Of a stretch of DNA of 64,000 nt, positions 34,460 through 44,029 are shown piece by piece. Below the pieces are notes generated by a model that ran no database searches, was not told the DNA's origin, and worked only from the letters and a program-made list of their open reading frames with translations. Location of the stretch: positions 1 through 64,000 of the forward strand of contig JBNLBF010000007.1 of the NCBI GenBank assembly GCA_050302475.1. Direction: 5' to 3'. Source of the DNA: NORP23 sp050302475. Lineage in GTDB: Bacteria > Pseudomonadota > Alphaproteobacteria > Rhodobacterales > Rhodobacteraceae. How positions within the stretch are numbered: the first letter of the stretch is position 1; every line of letters begins with the position of its first letter. A program made the translations under genes and the position numbers.

Positions 34460-35682
34460 CGACACTTCCGCGCTTTTCGATCTATGCAGCTTTTCTGGCG
34501 GCGGCGGGCTTGCCGATCTATATCCACGCGCCGAAATTCTATGTGGATGAATATGGTCTGAGCCTCACCGCCATCGGTGGGGCGCTGTTGCTGTTGCGGT
34601 TACTGGATGTCGTACAGGACCCTATTCTTGGGCGACTGGCCGGGCGCTTACGGGACCGAAAAACGCTGTTCGCCATGCTGGCAGCAGGGACCCTTTCTGC
34701 GGGCATGGTTGGTCTGTTCGCAATCCCGGCCCCAATCAACCCGATCCTGTGGATGGGTCTGTGTCTTATTCTGCTCTTCACCAGTTTCTCGTTTCTGAAC
34801 ATCCTATTCTATGCCCAGGGTATCAGCACCGCCGCCGCGATGGGCGATGGCGGCCATACCCGCCTCGCCGGATGGCGCGAGACCGGGGCGCTGTTGGGGG
34901 TATCCATTGCCACCATCGCCCCGTTTGGGATGGAGCGTGCGGGTCTGCCACCCTATGCCGGGTTTGCAGCATTGTTCGTCGGGCTGGCAATTATTGCGTC
35001 AGCTTTGATGGCCCCCGTTTGGCGGGACCGTTCCCTTCCCGCCAGCGGGGATTTCTTACATCTTTTCAAAGACAAAGAGGTCACACGCCTGCTGACCATC
35101 GCGTTTTTTAACGCGGCTCCGGTGGCAGTGACCTCGACCCTTTTTCTGTTTTTCGTCGAATATCGTCTGCAAGCCCCCTCGCTTGCCGGACCGTTCCTGT
35201 TGGCGTTTTTCGTCTCGGCCGGGGTTGCTGCCCCGATCTGGGCAAAGCTGGCAGGAAGATTTGGCGAAACCCCAACCCTCGCGAGTGGCATGTCCCTATC
35301 CATCCTGGCCTTCGCGGGGGCCGTTGCGCTGGGGGCGGGCGACACGTCTGCTTTCCTTTTCGTTTGCCTTGCCTCCGGCGCGGCGCTGGGCGCGGACATG
35401 ACTCTCCTTCCCTCCATGTTCGCCGCCCGCGTCAAATCCATTGACGGTAATGGCGGGGATGCGTTTGGCTTGTGGAACTTCTTTTCCAAACTGACGTTGG
35501 CCATCGCCGCTGCCACGGTTCTGCCGCTCCTGAACCTGTTCGGATTTGTCCCTGGCACGACGATGACTGACGATGGGCTCTGGGCGTTAACCCTGCTCTA
35601 TGCCGGGGTGCCCTGTGGCCTGAAAATGATCGCTTTAACCCTGTTGATGCTGCGACCGCAGCCGGAGGCTATGACATGCTGA
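34456..35682 (+). CDS. MFS transporter (sugar/cation symporter-like)
   Basis: A 408-residue protein with about 12 hydrophobic segments and the loop RLLDVVQDPILGRLAGRLRDRKTLF, typical of the GPH/MFS group between helices 2 and 3. The R. sphaeroides counterpart in the RpoE operon is annotated as a sugar permease, but in this setting lipid or stress-metabolite movement is as likely. ATGA overlap with the upstream gene; its stop lies seven bases past the start of the DUF3833 gene. Confidence 0.85.
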   Translation: MTTLPRFSIYAAFLAAAGLPIYIHAPKFYVDEYGLSLTAIGGALLLLRLLDVVQDPILGRLAGRLRDRKTLFAMLAAGTLSAGMVGLFAIPAPINPILWMGLCLILLFTSFSFLNILFYAQGISTAAAMGDGGHTRLAGWRETGALLGVSIATIAPFGMERAGLPPYAGFAALFVGLAIIASALMAPVWRDRSLPASGDFLHLFKDKEVTRLLTIAFFNAAPVAVTSTLFLFFVEYRLQAPSLAGPFLLAFFVSAGVAAPIWAKLAGRFGETPTLASGMSLSILAFAGAVALGAGDTSAFLFVCLASGAALGADMTLLPSMFAARVKSIDGNGGDAFGLWNFFSKLTLAIAAATVLPLLNLFGFVPGTTMTDDGLWALTLLYAGVPCGLKMIALTLLMLRPQPEAMTC

Positions 35683-36239
35683 AATCTATTCTATTGATCC
35701 TTGCCGGAGTCGCACTGGCCGCTATCGTCAGCTGGGGCTGGTCCCGCTTTTTCAGCTTCGATGCCCAAAAGGTCGAAGATTACGCCGGCACGGAACCCAC
35801 GTTTAACGTGAACGAGGTCCTGAATGGCCGGATGCTGACCGAAGGCATGATCTACGGTTTCAATGGCCGCGTTTCCAGCCGATTCACAGCCGTGATGAAT
35901 GTCACATGGGATGGCGATACGGGCGTGATGAGCGAAGATTTCAAATATGCCACCGGTCGTACACAGCAGCGGGAATGGACGATTACGCTGGGCGAAAACG
36001 GGGCCTTTACCGCCACGGCGCCGGATATCGAAGGTGTTGCGCAGGGGCAGGTGATGGGCGCGGTAGCGCGATTGACCTATACGATTATCCTGCCCGAAGA
36101 TGCGGGTGGACATAAGCTCGACGTCGTTGACTGGATGTATCTGATGGAAAACGGCGTGGTTATGAACCGCTCCGAATTCCGGAAATTCGGGATTAAGGTC
36201 GCGGAACTGGTTGCCACTTTTAGACAGGTTGAGAATTGA
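35676..36239 (+). CDS. DUF3833 lipoprotein-like membrane protein
   Basis: A 187-residue protein with an N-terminal hydrophobic anchor (about residues 4-24). The family marks are DYAGTEPTFNVNEVLNGRM, MNVTWDGDTGVMSEDF and DWMYLMENGVVMNRSEFRKFG. DUF3833 proteins accompany this operon in many proteobacteria; function unknown. It ends with a TGA overlapping the TTG start of the next gene. Confidence 0.85.
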   Translation: MLKSILLILAGVALAAIVSWGWSRFFSFDAQKVEDYAGTEPTFNVNEVLNGRMLTEGMIYGFNGRVSSRFTAVMNVTWDGDTGVMSEDFKYATGRTQQREWTITLGENGAFTATAPDIEGVAQGQVMGAVARLTYTIILPEDAGGHKLDVVDWMYLMENGVVMNRSEFRKFGIKVAELVATFRQVEN

Positions 36240-36976
36240 CCTTAAAAGGGCGAACATATTGGCTGGTGGGAGCAAGTGAAGGGTTGGGCCGAGCGCTTGC
36301 GGCCGAATTACATCGTAGAGGTGCCCACCTATTGTTATCTGCTCGAAGCGAGGAGCGGCTTGACGAGTTGGCACATGAATTGGGGTCAAATGTGCGAACA
36401 GTACCCCTTGATGTCACCAACCCCGACGCTGTTTCCAAGGCAGCTTCGGCTGTCGGTGACATTGACGGGCTTGTCTATCTGGCCGGGTTTTATGAACCGA
36501 TGCGGGCTGGTGACTGGGACCCCGAAGCCGTTGAAAAGATGATGGATGTGAACCTGATGGGTGCCGTGCGGGTGCTCGGCCGAGTGGTGCCGGGATTTGC
36601 GGCGCGTGAGTCAGGGCATATTGTGATCACCGGATCTTTGTCCGGCTATCGTGGCTTGCCCGGCGCGATTGGCTATGGCGCCAGTAAATCCGGCCTTATG
36701 CATCTGGCGGAAACGATCCGGTCTGACCTGTGGCACACCGGCGTAAAGGTGCAACTGATGAACCCTGGTTTCATTAAAACCCGCCTGACCGACAAAAACG
36801 ATTTCAACATGCCGTTCCTGATGGAAGCCGAGGACGCGGCGAAACGCATGGCCGATGCGATGGAAAGCGACCGGTTCAAAACCGATTTTCCGTGGTTATT
36901 CTCGCTGGTGTTCCGGTTCAGCCGCTGGCTGCCGCAAGGGCTGTATCAGCGGCTGTTTGCGAAACCTAAGTCCTGA
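36236..36976 (+). CDS. Short-chain dehydrogenase/reductase
   Basis: A 246-residue SDR. The coenzyme motif is GASEGLGRA, with the catalytic Ser in GSLSGYRG and Tyr-x-x-x-Lys in YGASKSG. It probably reduces or oxidises a lipid-derived carbonyl in the RpoE-controlled pathway. It starts with TTG (TTGA overlap with the gene before). Its last 11 bases overlap the convergent phosphoglucomutase gene, a tight junction with no room for a terminator. Confidence 0.88.
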   Translation: MTLKGRTYWLVGASEGLGRALAAELHRRGAHLLLSARSEERLDELAHELGSNVRTVPLDVTNPDAVSKAASAVGDIDGLVYLAGFYEPMRAGDWDPEAVEKMMDVNLMGAVRVLGRVVPGFAARESGHIVITGSLSGYRGLPGAIGYGASKSGLMHLAETIRSDLWHTGVKVQLMNPGFIKTRLTDKNDFNMPFLMEAEDAAKRMADAMESDRFKTDFPWLFSLVFRFSRWLPQGLYQRLFAKPKS

Positions 36977-38594
36977 CGTTCGGATCGTCGCGTCCTGTAA
37001 ATTCCTTGATTTTGGCAATGGTTTCCGCCGCTTCGATGGCTGAGGCCAAGGCGTCCTGCGGGTCGTCGTGCTGCTTCGCCGGGTCTTCCGCGCGCTTTTC
37101 CAGATAGACGCGGAGCGTTGCGCCAACCGTGCCGGTGCCGGACAGGCGGAAGACGATGCGGGTGCCGTCGGTGAAGCTGATACGCGTGCCCTGGTGGGCG
37201 GAATGAGACCCATCGACCGGATCGTCATAGGCAAATTCGTCGGCGGTTTCGACGGTCATGCCGGCAATCACCTCACCCGGTAAGTCGGGCAGCATGGCGT
37301 TCAGGCGGGTCATCATTTTGTTGGCGGCGTCTGCGTCCACGTCCTCAAAATCATGGCGGGAATAATAGTTGCGGCCATAGGTCTGCCAGTGGTCGGTCAG
37401 GATGTCTGCGACGGATTTGCCGGACTCGGCAAGGATATTCAACCACAGCAGAACCGCCCACAACCCGTCCTTTTCGCGCACGTGATCCGATCCGGTACCA
37501 GCGGATTCCTCGCCGCATAGCGTGGCGCGGCCATCATCCAGCAGGTTGCCAAAGAATTTCCAGCCGGTCGGGGTTTCGTAACAGTCGATGCCTTTCGCCT
37601 TGGCGACATAATCAACGGCGCGGGACGTCGGCATGGACCGCGCGACACCTTTCAGACCGTCCGCATAGCCCGGGGCCAGATGCGCCAGTGACGCCAGAAC
37701 GGCGAGGCTGTCGGACGGGGTGACGTAAACGCCGCGCCCTAGGATCATGTTGCGATCTCCGTCGCCATCCGATGCGGCGGCAAAGTCGGGTGCATCATCG
37801 GACATAACCAAATCGACCAGCGGTTTCGCCCAGATCGGGTTCGGATCGGGGTGGCCATTGCCGAAATCAGGCGAAGGGACGCCGTTCAGGACGGTGCCCT
37901 TGGGTGCGCCTAGCGTATCCTCCAGAATGCGGGTGGCATAGGGGCCGGTGATGGCATGCATGGCGTCGAAACGCATGGTGAAACCGCCTGCGAAAAGGGC
38001 TTTGATCTTCGGGAAGTCGAACAGGGTCTCCATAAGGGTGGCGTAGTCTTCGACGGGGTCGATGACTTCGATCTGCATTCCTGCCAGCGACGTGGTGCCG
38101 ATGGTCGACAGGTCGATATCCTGCGTTTCGACGATCTGGTATTCGGTCAGGGTTTTGGTTGCCTCGAAGATGGCATTCGTCACACCTTCCGGCGCGGGAC
38201 CCCCGTTAGAAATATTGTATTTCACCCCAAAATCTGCATCCGGCCCGCCGGGATTGTGGCTGGCCGACATGATGATGCCGCCATCAGCGCCGCGATTGCG
38301 GATCACATGGGATGCCGCAGGTGTGGACAGCAATGCGCCTTGGCCGACGATCACCTTGGCCACCCCGGCCGCCGCGGCCATACGCAAAATCACCTGCGCG
38401 GCGCGATCATTAAAATAGCGGCCATCGCCACCCAACACCAAGGTTTTCCCCTGCACGCCAACCGCATTCCAGATCGCCTGAATGAAATTTTCCAGATAAT
38501 GCGGCCCCATGAAAACAGCGGTTTTCTTGCGCAGGCCGGAGGTCCCCGGTTTCTGTCCGTCAATCGGTTGGGTTTGGATGGTTAGGGTTTCCAT
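36966..38594 (-). CDS. pgm: Phosphoglucomutase
   Basis: A 542-residue alpha-D-phosphohexomutase. The phosphoserine loop is MSASHNPGGP, the magnesium loop DGDGDRN, the sugar-binding loop GEESAGTGSDH and the phosphate-binding C-terminal RLSGTGTVGATLR. It interconverts glucose-1-phosphate and glucose-6-phosphate, linking glycogen breakdown to glycolysis. It is the last gene of the leftward glycogen operon, seven bases after malQ. Confidence 0.95.
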   Translation of the reverse strand: METLTIQTQPIDGQKPGTSGLRKKTAVFMGPHYLENFIQAIWNAVGVQGKTLVLGGDGRYFNDRAAQVILRMAAAAGVAKVIVGQGALLSTPAASHVIRNRGADGGIIMSASHNPGGPDADFGVKYNISNGGPAPEGVTNAIFEATKTLTEYQIVETQDIDLSTIGTTSLAGMQIEVIDPVEDYATLMETLFDFPKIKALFAGGFTMRFDAMHAITGPYATRILEDTLGAPKGTVLNGVPSPDFGNGHPDPNPIWAKPLVDLVMSDDAPDFAAASDGDGDRNMILGRGVYVTPSDSLAVLASLAHLAPGYADGLKGVARSMPTSRAVDYVAKAKGIDCYETPTGWKFFGNLLDDGRATLCGEESAGTGSDHVREKDGLWAVLLWLNILAESGKSVADILTDHWQTYGRNYYSRHDFEDVDADAANKMMTRLNAMLPDLPGEVIAGMTVETADEFAYDDPVDGSHSAHQGTRISFTDGTRIVFRLSGTGTVGATLRVYLEKRAEDPAKQHDDPQDALASAIEAAETIAKIKEFTGRDDPNVRT

Positions 38595-38601
38595 AATGTC
38601 C

Positions 38602-40512
38602 TCAGCGTCCGGATTCGCTTAGTATCTTAGCAGTTTTTTCCACCCGTGCATCTGTTGCCAATGCCGATGCCGGAATCGGCAGGCGGCGACGCCAGTTCGG
38701 GTGATCAAAGATCGTGCCGGGCAGGTTCGGTTGTTCGGTCAGGCCCAGAATATCCTCAACCTGCAAGGCGACCATGCGGGCGCTGGTGCGGGCGAGGAAA
38801 CAGTGCAGGTCCTCGGAGGAGGACCCGCCGATATGGGCCTCTAACATGCCAACCTCGTGCTGGCGTTCGCCTTTGGAATGGGCCTCCGCGCCCTCGTCAA
38901 TATCACCGACTTCGCGCCGCCATTCGATGTCGCGGCCTTTCTTCCAGCCTTCCCATGTCGGCAGATCGTGGGTGGCAAAGGATGCCAGCACCTGTTCGGG
39001 ATAATTTTCGGGCGAAATAAAACTGCCGTCGCCGTCCCAGTGGCGCTCGAACACCGCAACGCGGCAACCAAGGATGCCGGAGCTGTTCAGATCATCGCGC
39101 AGACCGTCAGGGATATTCCCCAGATCCTCGCCGACAATCGTCGCCCCGGCACGGGCGGCTTCGATGCGAACGACGGCCAGCATCGCCTCGCGCGGCATGG
39201 AAATATAGGCACCCTCGCCCCCTTCGGGCACCCAGTAGGAGCGTGCAAAGCCGAGGATATGGTCGATCCTCAGCAATTTCGCGAATTTCAACTGTCGGCG
39301 GAGGGTTTCGGCAAGGGGGCGGAACCCCTTGGCGGCCAACGCATGCGGGGACATCGGGGCCAGACCCCAGACCTGCCCCTCCGCGGAAAACGCATCGGGT
39401 GGCGAGCCAATCGAAACGCCGGTCGCGAACAAATCCGGCTCGGCCCACGTTTCCGCACCATACGGATGCGTGCCAACCGCGAGGTCCAGATAGAGTCCGT
39501 GCGACATGCCCAGATCATGCGCGGTGTGGTTAACCTCCCCCAATTGCTGCTCGGCTCGCCATTGCAGCCAGCAGTGGAATTGCAGGTGATCCTCGTTCGA
39601 AAGCGCCACGGCCTGAACCTCGGCGCTGGTGCAATCCTTGTAAGGATCGGGCCAGTCGGACCAGAACGGACCGTAGCGTTCGGACAGCGCCTGATGCGTC
39701 GCGAACTGGATCAGCGCATCGCCTTCATTCGCAAGATAGCGTTCATAGGCTGCGTTTTTCCCGGAGGCGACAAAATTGTCGTAGTCGCGGCGCAATGCCT
39801 CCATCCTTGCGGGGAAGGCTTTGGTATAGTCGATCAGGTCCTCGTGGTCCGTGGCGTGATCGACGCTGGGTGCGATGTGGGTGATGTTCAAACGGCGGCG
39901 GTTTGACGGGGCATAGGGGCTGAATTCCACCGGATCGGTCGGAAAGCCAGCATGGATCGGGTTGATGCCGACAAAACTGGCGCCTTTGGTCCCGAACGCC
40001 TCCACCGCCTGTTTCAGATCAGCGTAGGTGCCGATGCTACCCTGCTCGGCTGTGCGCAGGCCATAGATCGGCAGCGTCACACCCCAGCTTCGCGCTGGTG
40101 ATGGCAGGCTGGCGGGGGCGGCCAACAGCGTGGTTTCGTGATCATCAACCTTCAGCGTGTGGATACCCAGCGGGATGATGCCCGGCGTGATGCTTTCGAT
40201 GACTTTGGCCCCGAAAACCGTCCCGTTTTCAAAAGTGATCTCCCAGCGGCAGGGCCTGTCCACCGGAATCACAAGGTCCTGTCCGGCCTCCACCACCAAC
40301 CACTGTGGCACAATCCGACCTTCGTTTTCGTCATGTATGGCCTGCAGCGATTGCGCCGCAATTTCCGGATTATCCGCGGGGTAGCCCATCGCAGCACACA
40401 ACGCCTGCCGGGATTGGAACGGCGTTTCGTGATAGCCGCCGACAGAATCGTGGTAGCGCCACTGGATGTTCAGCGCTTCGCACAGCGCGTCAAGTTCGGG
40501 AAGCGCACTCAT
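38602..40512 (-). CDS. malQ: 4-alpha-glucanotransferase (amylomaltase)
   Basis: About 636 residues of the GH77 family. Recognisable parts are the nucleophile region RIDHILGFARSYWVPEG (catalytic Asp in RIDH), the acid/base VGEDLGNIPDG and the late FATHDLPTWEGWKKG. It moves glucan segments between chains during glycogen metabolism. The ATG at 40512 overlaps the glgX stop (ATGA); the longer open frame upstream runs into glgX and is not used. Confidence 0.93.
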   Translation of the reverse strand: MSALPELDALCEALNIQWRYHDSVGGYHETPFQSRQALCAAMGYPADNPEIAAQSLQAIHDENEGRIVPQWLVVEAGQDLVIPVDRPCRWEITFENGTVFGAKVIESITPGIIPLGIHTLKVDDHETTLLAAPASLPSPARSWGVTLPIYGLRTAEQGSIGTYADLKQAVEAFGTKGASFVGINPIHAGFPTDPVEFSPYAPSNRRRLNITHIAPSVDHATDHEDLIDYTKAFPARMEALRRDYDNFVASGKNAAYERYLANEGDALIQFATHQALSERYGPFWSDWPDPYKDCTSAEVQAVALSNEDHLQFHCWLQWRAEQQLGEVNHTAHDLGMSHGLYLDLAVGTHPYGAETWAEPDLFATGVSIGSPPDAFSAEGQVWGLAPMSPHALAAKGFRPLAETLRRQLKFAKLLRIDHILGFARSYWVPEGGEGAYISMPREAMLAVVRIEAARAGATIVGEDLGNIPDGLRDDLNSSGILGCRVAVFERHWDGDGSFISPENYPEQVLASFATHDLPTWEGWKKGRDIEWRREVGDIDEGAEAHSKGERQHEVGMLEAHIGGSSSEDLHCFLARTSARMVALQVEDILGLTEQPNLPGTIFDHPNWRRRLPIPASALATDARVEKTAKILSESGR

Positions 40513-42599
40513 TCCGGTAACACGGAAACCAGAACGGTGATCGAGTCCGGTTCCACCATAATTGTCGGCCCCGCGACAGGGGCCGGGTCGGCGATATATT
40601 GCGAGGTATCGATATGCTTTTCCCAACGTCGCCCGTCGGGGATGGTGGGGATCACGACGCTAAGCGCGGGACCCGCGTTAAACACCATAAAGATCGTATA
40701 TTCAGCAACCGCATATTCCGGCGTGCCCGATGCCGTACGCATTTCCACCGCGATATGCATGCGTTCGGGGTCGTCCCAGTCGGCCTGCGTCATCGGATTG
40801 CCGTCGGCGCGACGCCAGAACAGGTCCTCTCGCCCATCCGTCAGGCGCTCGCGGGAATGCAGGAACCTGCGTTGGCGCAGGATCGGATGGCTTTTGCGAA
40901 AGGCGATCATGTGCTGCGTGAAGGCGAAGAATTCCTGATCCATGTGCTGCCAGTCGAGCCACGATATTTCGTTATCCTGACAATAGGCGTTGTTGTTGCC
41001 GTTTTGCGTGTTGCCGAACTCGTCTCCGGCAAGGATCATCGGCGTGCCTTGCGATAGCAGCAGCGTCGCCATGATATTGCGTTTGCGTCTGGCACGGGCG
41101 GCGAGGATTTCGGGGTCTTTGGACGGTCCTTCAACACCGAAATTTGACGAGTAATTCTCGCCATGCCCGTCGTTATTCCCCTCGCCATTGGCGTGGTTAT
41201 GTTTGTGGATGTAGCTGACGGTATCCTGCAGCGTATAGCCGTCATGCGCGGTTACAAAATTGACCGAGGCGGTGGCGGCGCGGTCGGAATGGTCGAACTG
41301 TTCCGCCGATCCGGTCAGACGGGCGGCCAATTCCGGCACCCGCCCCGGATCACCGCGCCAATAGCGGCGGATGCCGTCGCGGAATTTGTCGTTCCATTCC
41401 TGAAATGGCACAGGAAAAGCGCCCAACTGATAGCCGCCGGGACCAATGTCCCACGGCTCGGCAATCAGTTTCACCTTTTTCAGGACCGGATCCTGCTTGA
41501 TAGCCGTGAAGAACGCCGAATTTGTATCAAACCCTTCGGCGCGACGGCCCAGCGTGGCGCAGAGGTCAAACCGGAAGCCGTCGACATGCATGGTTTCGAC
41601 CCAATAGCGCAATGAATCCATGATCATGCGCACAACCATCGGGTGGTCCATGTTAATCGTGTTTCCGGTGCCCGTATCGTTGATGTAATACCGCTTGTCC
41701 TTCGCAAGGCGGTAATAGCTGGCGTTGTCGAGACCCTTGAAGGACAAGGTTGGCCCAAGCTCTCCGCCCTCGCCAGTGTGGTTATAGACAACGTCGAGGA
41801 TCACCTCGATCCCGGCCGAATGCAGGCGTTTCACCATGCCCTGAAACTCGGCAATATCACCGCGTTCCATATAGCGCGGATCAGGGGCGAAGAAGCCGAT
41901 CGACTGATACCCCCAGTAATTCGTCAGCCCCTTCTCTACCAGAAAATCATCATTGATGAAGGCGTGAACCGGCAACAGTTCTACCGCCGTGATGCCCAGT
42001 TTATTGTAATATTCCAGCATCGGATCGGACGCGACCCCGCCGAAATATCCCTTTGGTGCTGCGGTTGGGTGCAGCGCGGTCAGGCCTTTGGTGTGCGCCT
42101 CGTAATACACCGAATTGATCCGACGGGTGCGCGGTGGGCGGTCATCGCCCCAGTCAAAACTGGTATCCACCACGATGGAGCGCGGCATGAATGGTGCGCT
42201 GTCTGTCGTGCTGAAGGTCAGATCCTTGCGCTTTTTGGTAACGTCATAGGACATCAAGGCCGGGTTCCATTCCGGATGCCCGGTCAGCCCCTTGGCATAG
42301 GGGTCCATCAGCAGTTTGTGCGGGTTGAACCGATGCCCCTCGTCAGGGCGATAGGGACCGTGGGCGCGATAGCCGTATTTCTGACCCGCGCCGATCCCGG
42401 CCACGTGTCCGTGCCAGATATAGCCCTCACGTTCCGGCAGATCGATCAGGATTTGTTCCTCATGCCCGTTTTCAGAAAACAGGCACAGCGTCATTTTCGT
42501 GGCGTTTTCTGAAAAGACTGCGAAATTCACGCCCTCGTCGTCCAAGGTCGCGCCGAGCGGGTCAGGGCGTCCTTCGGTAACCTTATACATTTTGGTCAT
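40509..42599 (-). CDS. glgX: Glycogen debranching enzyme
   Basis: A 696-residue GH13 isoamylase-type enzyme. It has an N-terminal carbohydrate-binding module, then the catalytic regions VVYNHTGEG, DGFRFDLCATLG (nucleophile Asp), LIAEPWD (Glu) and FVTAHDGYTLQD. It removes alpha-1,6 branches from limit dextrin. It overlaps glgA by four bases. The usual E. coli length is about 657; the extra residues are not a separate domain. Confidence 0.95.
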   Translation of the reverse strand: MTKMYKVTEGRPDPLGATLDDEGVNFAVFSENATKMTLCLFSENGHEEQILIDLPEREGYIWHGHVAGIGAGQKYGYRAHGPYRPDEGHRFNPHKLLMDPYAKGLTGHPEWNPALMSYDVTKKRKDLTFSTTDSAPFMPRSIVVDTSFDWGDDRPPRTRRINSVYYEAHTKGLTALHPTAAPKGYFGGVASDPMLEYYNKLGITAVELLPVHAFINDDFLVEKGLTNYWGYQSIGFFAPDPRYMERGDIAEFQGMVKRLHSAGIEVILDVVYNHTGEGGELGPTLSFKGLDNASYYRLAKDKRYYINDTGTGNTINMDHPMVVRMIMDSLRYWVETMHVDGFRFDLCATLGRRAEGFDTNSAFFTAIKQDPVLKKVKLIAEPWDIGPGGYQLGAFPVPFQEWNDKFRDGIRRYWRGDPGRVPELAARLTGSAEQFDHSDRAATASVNFVTAHDGYTLQDTVSYIHKHNHANGEGNNDGHGENYSSNFGVEGPSKDPEILAARARRKRNIMATLLLSQGTPMILAGDEFGNTQNGNNNAYCQDNEISWLDWQHMDQEFFAFTQHMIAFRKSHPILRQRRFLHSRERLTDGREDLFWRRADGNPMTQADWDDPERMHIAVEMRTASGTPEYAVAEYTIFMVFNAGPALSVVIPTIPDGRRWEKHIDTSQYIADPAPVAGPTIMVEPDSITVLVSVLPE

Positions 42600-44029
42600 C
42601 TAGCGTTGGTCACTTTCTGATAAAGCGCCATATACTGGCGGGTGGACTCCTCCCATCCGACCGGTTGTTTCATTGCATTTTTCTGGAGCAGGCCCCAAGT
42701 TTTCTTATCCTCATACAGATCACACAGGTGATCAAGCGCGGTGGCAAGCGCATCGGTTGTCACCGGCTGAAACTGGATACCGTTCGCAACCCCTGCCGAC
42801 AGTCCGGCGGGGCTGGCATTGATCACGGTATCCGTCAGGCCACCAGTCATCGCGACCAGCGGGATCGTCCCGTAACGCAAGCCATAAAGCTGCGTTAATC
42901 CGCACGGTTCGAACCGTGAGGGCACAAGGATCGCGTCTCCTCCCGCGATGATCTTGTGGGACAGGGCTTCGTCATAGCCAATATGAACCCCGACGGCGGG
43001 GTTATGCTTCGCCTCGGTCATCCAGGCGCGTTCCAGATCGGTATCACCCGATCCCAGCAATGCAATCTGCCCACCGCGGGCGGTCAGGACGGGCAGCGCC
43101 TGCAACAGCATGTTCAGACCCTTCTGGTGGGTCAGGCGGGACACCACAACACACAGCGGGCCATAGGATTCATCAAGACCGAATTTTTGCAGGATGTCCG
43201 CCTTGTTCTTGGCCTTGCCAGCGGGGGTTTTGTAGGCGTGGATTGCCTTGTCCGTCGCAGGGTTCCAGACTGTCGTGTCGATCCCGTTGACGATCCCGGT
43301 CAGGTCGGCATTGCGTGCCCGCAGCACCCCGTCCAGCCCCATCCCGAAATCGGGCGTCATCAGCTCCAGCGCATAGGTTGGGCTGACAGTTGTCAGTTTA
43401 TCGGCGTAAACCAGCCCTGCCTTCAGTGCGGACAGCTGACCCCAGAATTCGATACCTTCGGACGTGAAATAGCGGCTGGGGATCATCAAATCATTCAGCT
43501 GGCTGGCAGGGGCCAGTCCGTGAAAGGCAATATTGTGGACGGTCATCACCGTGCCCACCTTTTGCGCGACCTTCTGCACCTGCATATAGATCGGCGTCAG
43601 CCCGGCCTGCCAGTCATGCATATGCACAACGTCAGGTTTCCAGCCCTCCACCCCGGATTTTGCCACCATCGCCGCGACCCAACACAGCGCCGCAAAGCGC
43701 TGCGGATTGTCGGGCCAGTCATGGCCACTTGGGCCAAGGTAGATATTGCCTTCTCTGTCATACAAATGCGGCGCGTCCAGAACCAACAAGTCCAACCCCG
43801 CGACCTTTGCCGACAGCAATTCAAATGGTCCACCAAACAATTTACGCCGTGACAGAACCTTTTTCGGCTTCTTCAACGCCGCCATCACCGCCGGATAGCC
43901 CGGGATGATCGTGCGGACCGCCGCGCCTTGTTTTTTTAACGCCGCCGGCAACGCCCCCACAACATCCGCCAGCCCGCCGGTTTTCACCAGCGGGGCGCAT
44001 TCGGACGCGACGGACAGGACGTTGATCAT
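42596..44029 (-). CDS. glgA: Glycogen synthase (ADP-glucose type)
   Basis: About 477 residues, GT5 family. The ADP-glucose binding signature KTGGLADVVGALP is at the N-terminus (Lys15), with CGLTQLYGLRYGTIPLV in the C-terminal half. It elongates glycogen from ADP-glucose. The start ATG overlaps the glgC stop; a longer in-frame version would run through glgC. Both neighbours are enzymes of the same pathway. Confidence 0.95.
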   Translation of the reverse strand: MINVLSVASECAPLVKTGGLADVVGALPAALKKQGAAVRTIIPGYPAVMAALKKPKKVLSRRKLFGGPFELLSAKVAGLDLLVLDAPHLYDREGNIYLGPSGHDWPDNPQRFAALCWVAAMVAKSGVEGWKPDVVHMHDWQAGLTPIYMQVQKVAQKVGTVMTVHNIAFHGLAPASQLNDLMIPSRYFTSEGIEFWGQLSALKAGLVYADKLTTVSPTYALELMTPDFGMGLDGVLRARNADLTGIVNGIDTTVWNPATDKAIHAYKTPAGKAKNKADILQKFGLDESYGPLCVVVSRLTHQKGLNMLLQALPVLTARGGQIALLGSGDTDLERAWMTEAKHNPAVGVHIGYDEALSHKIIAGGDAILVPSRFEPCGLTQLYGLRYGTIPLVAMTGGLTDTVINASPAGLSAGVANGIQFQPVTTDALATALDHLCDLYEDKKTWGLLQKNAMKQPVGWEESTRQYMALYQKVTNAR

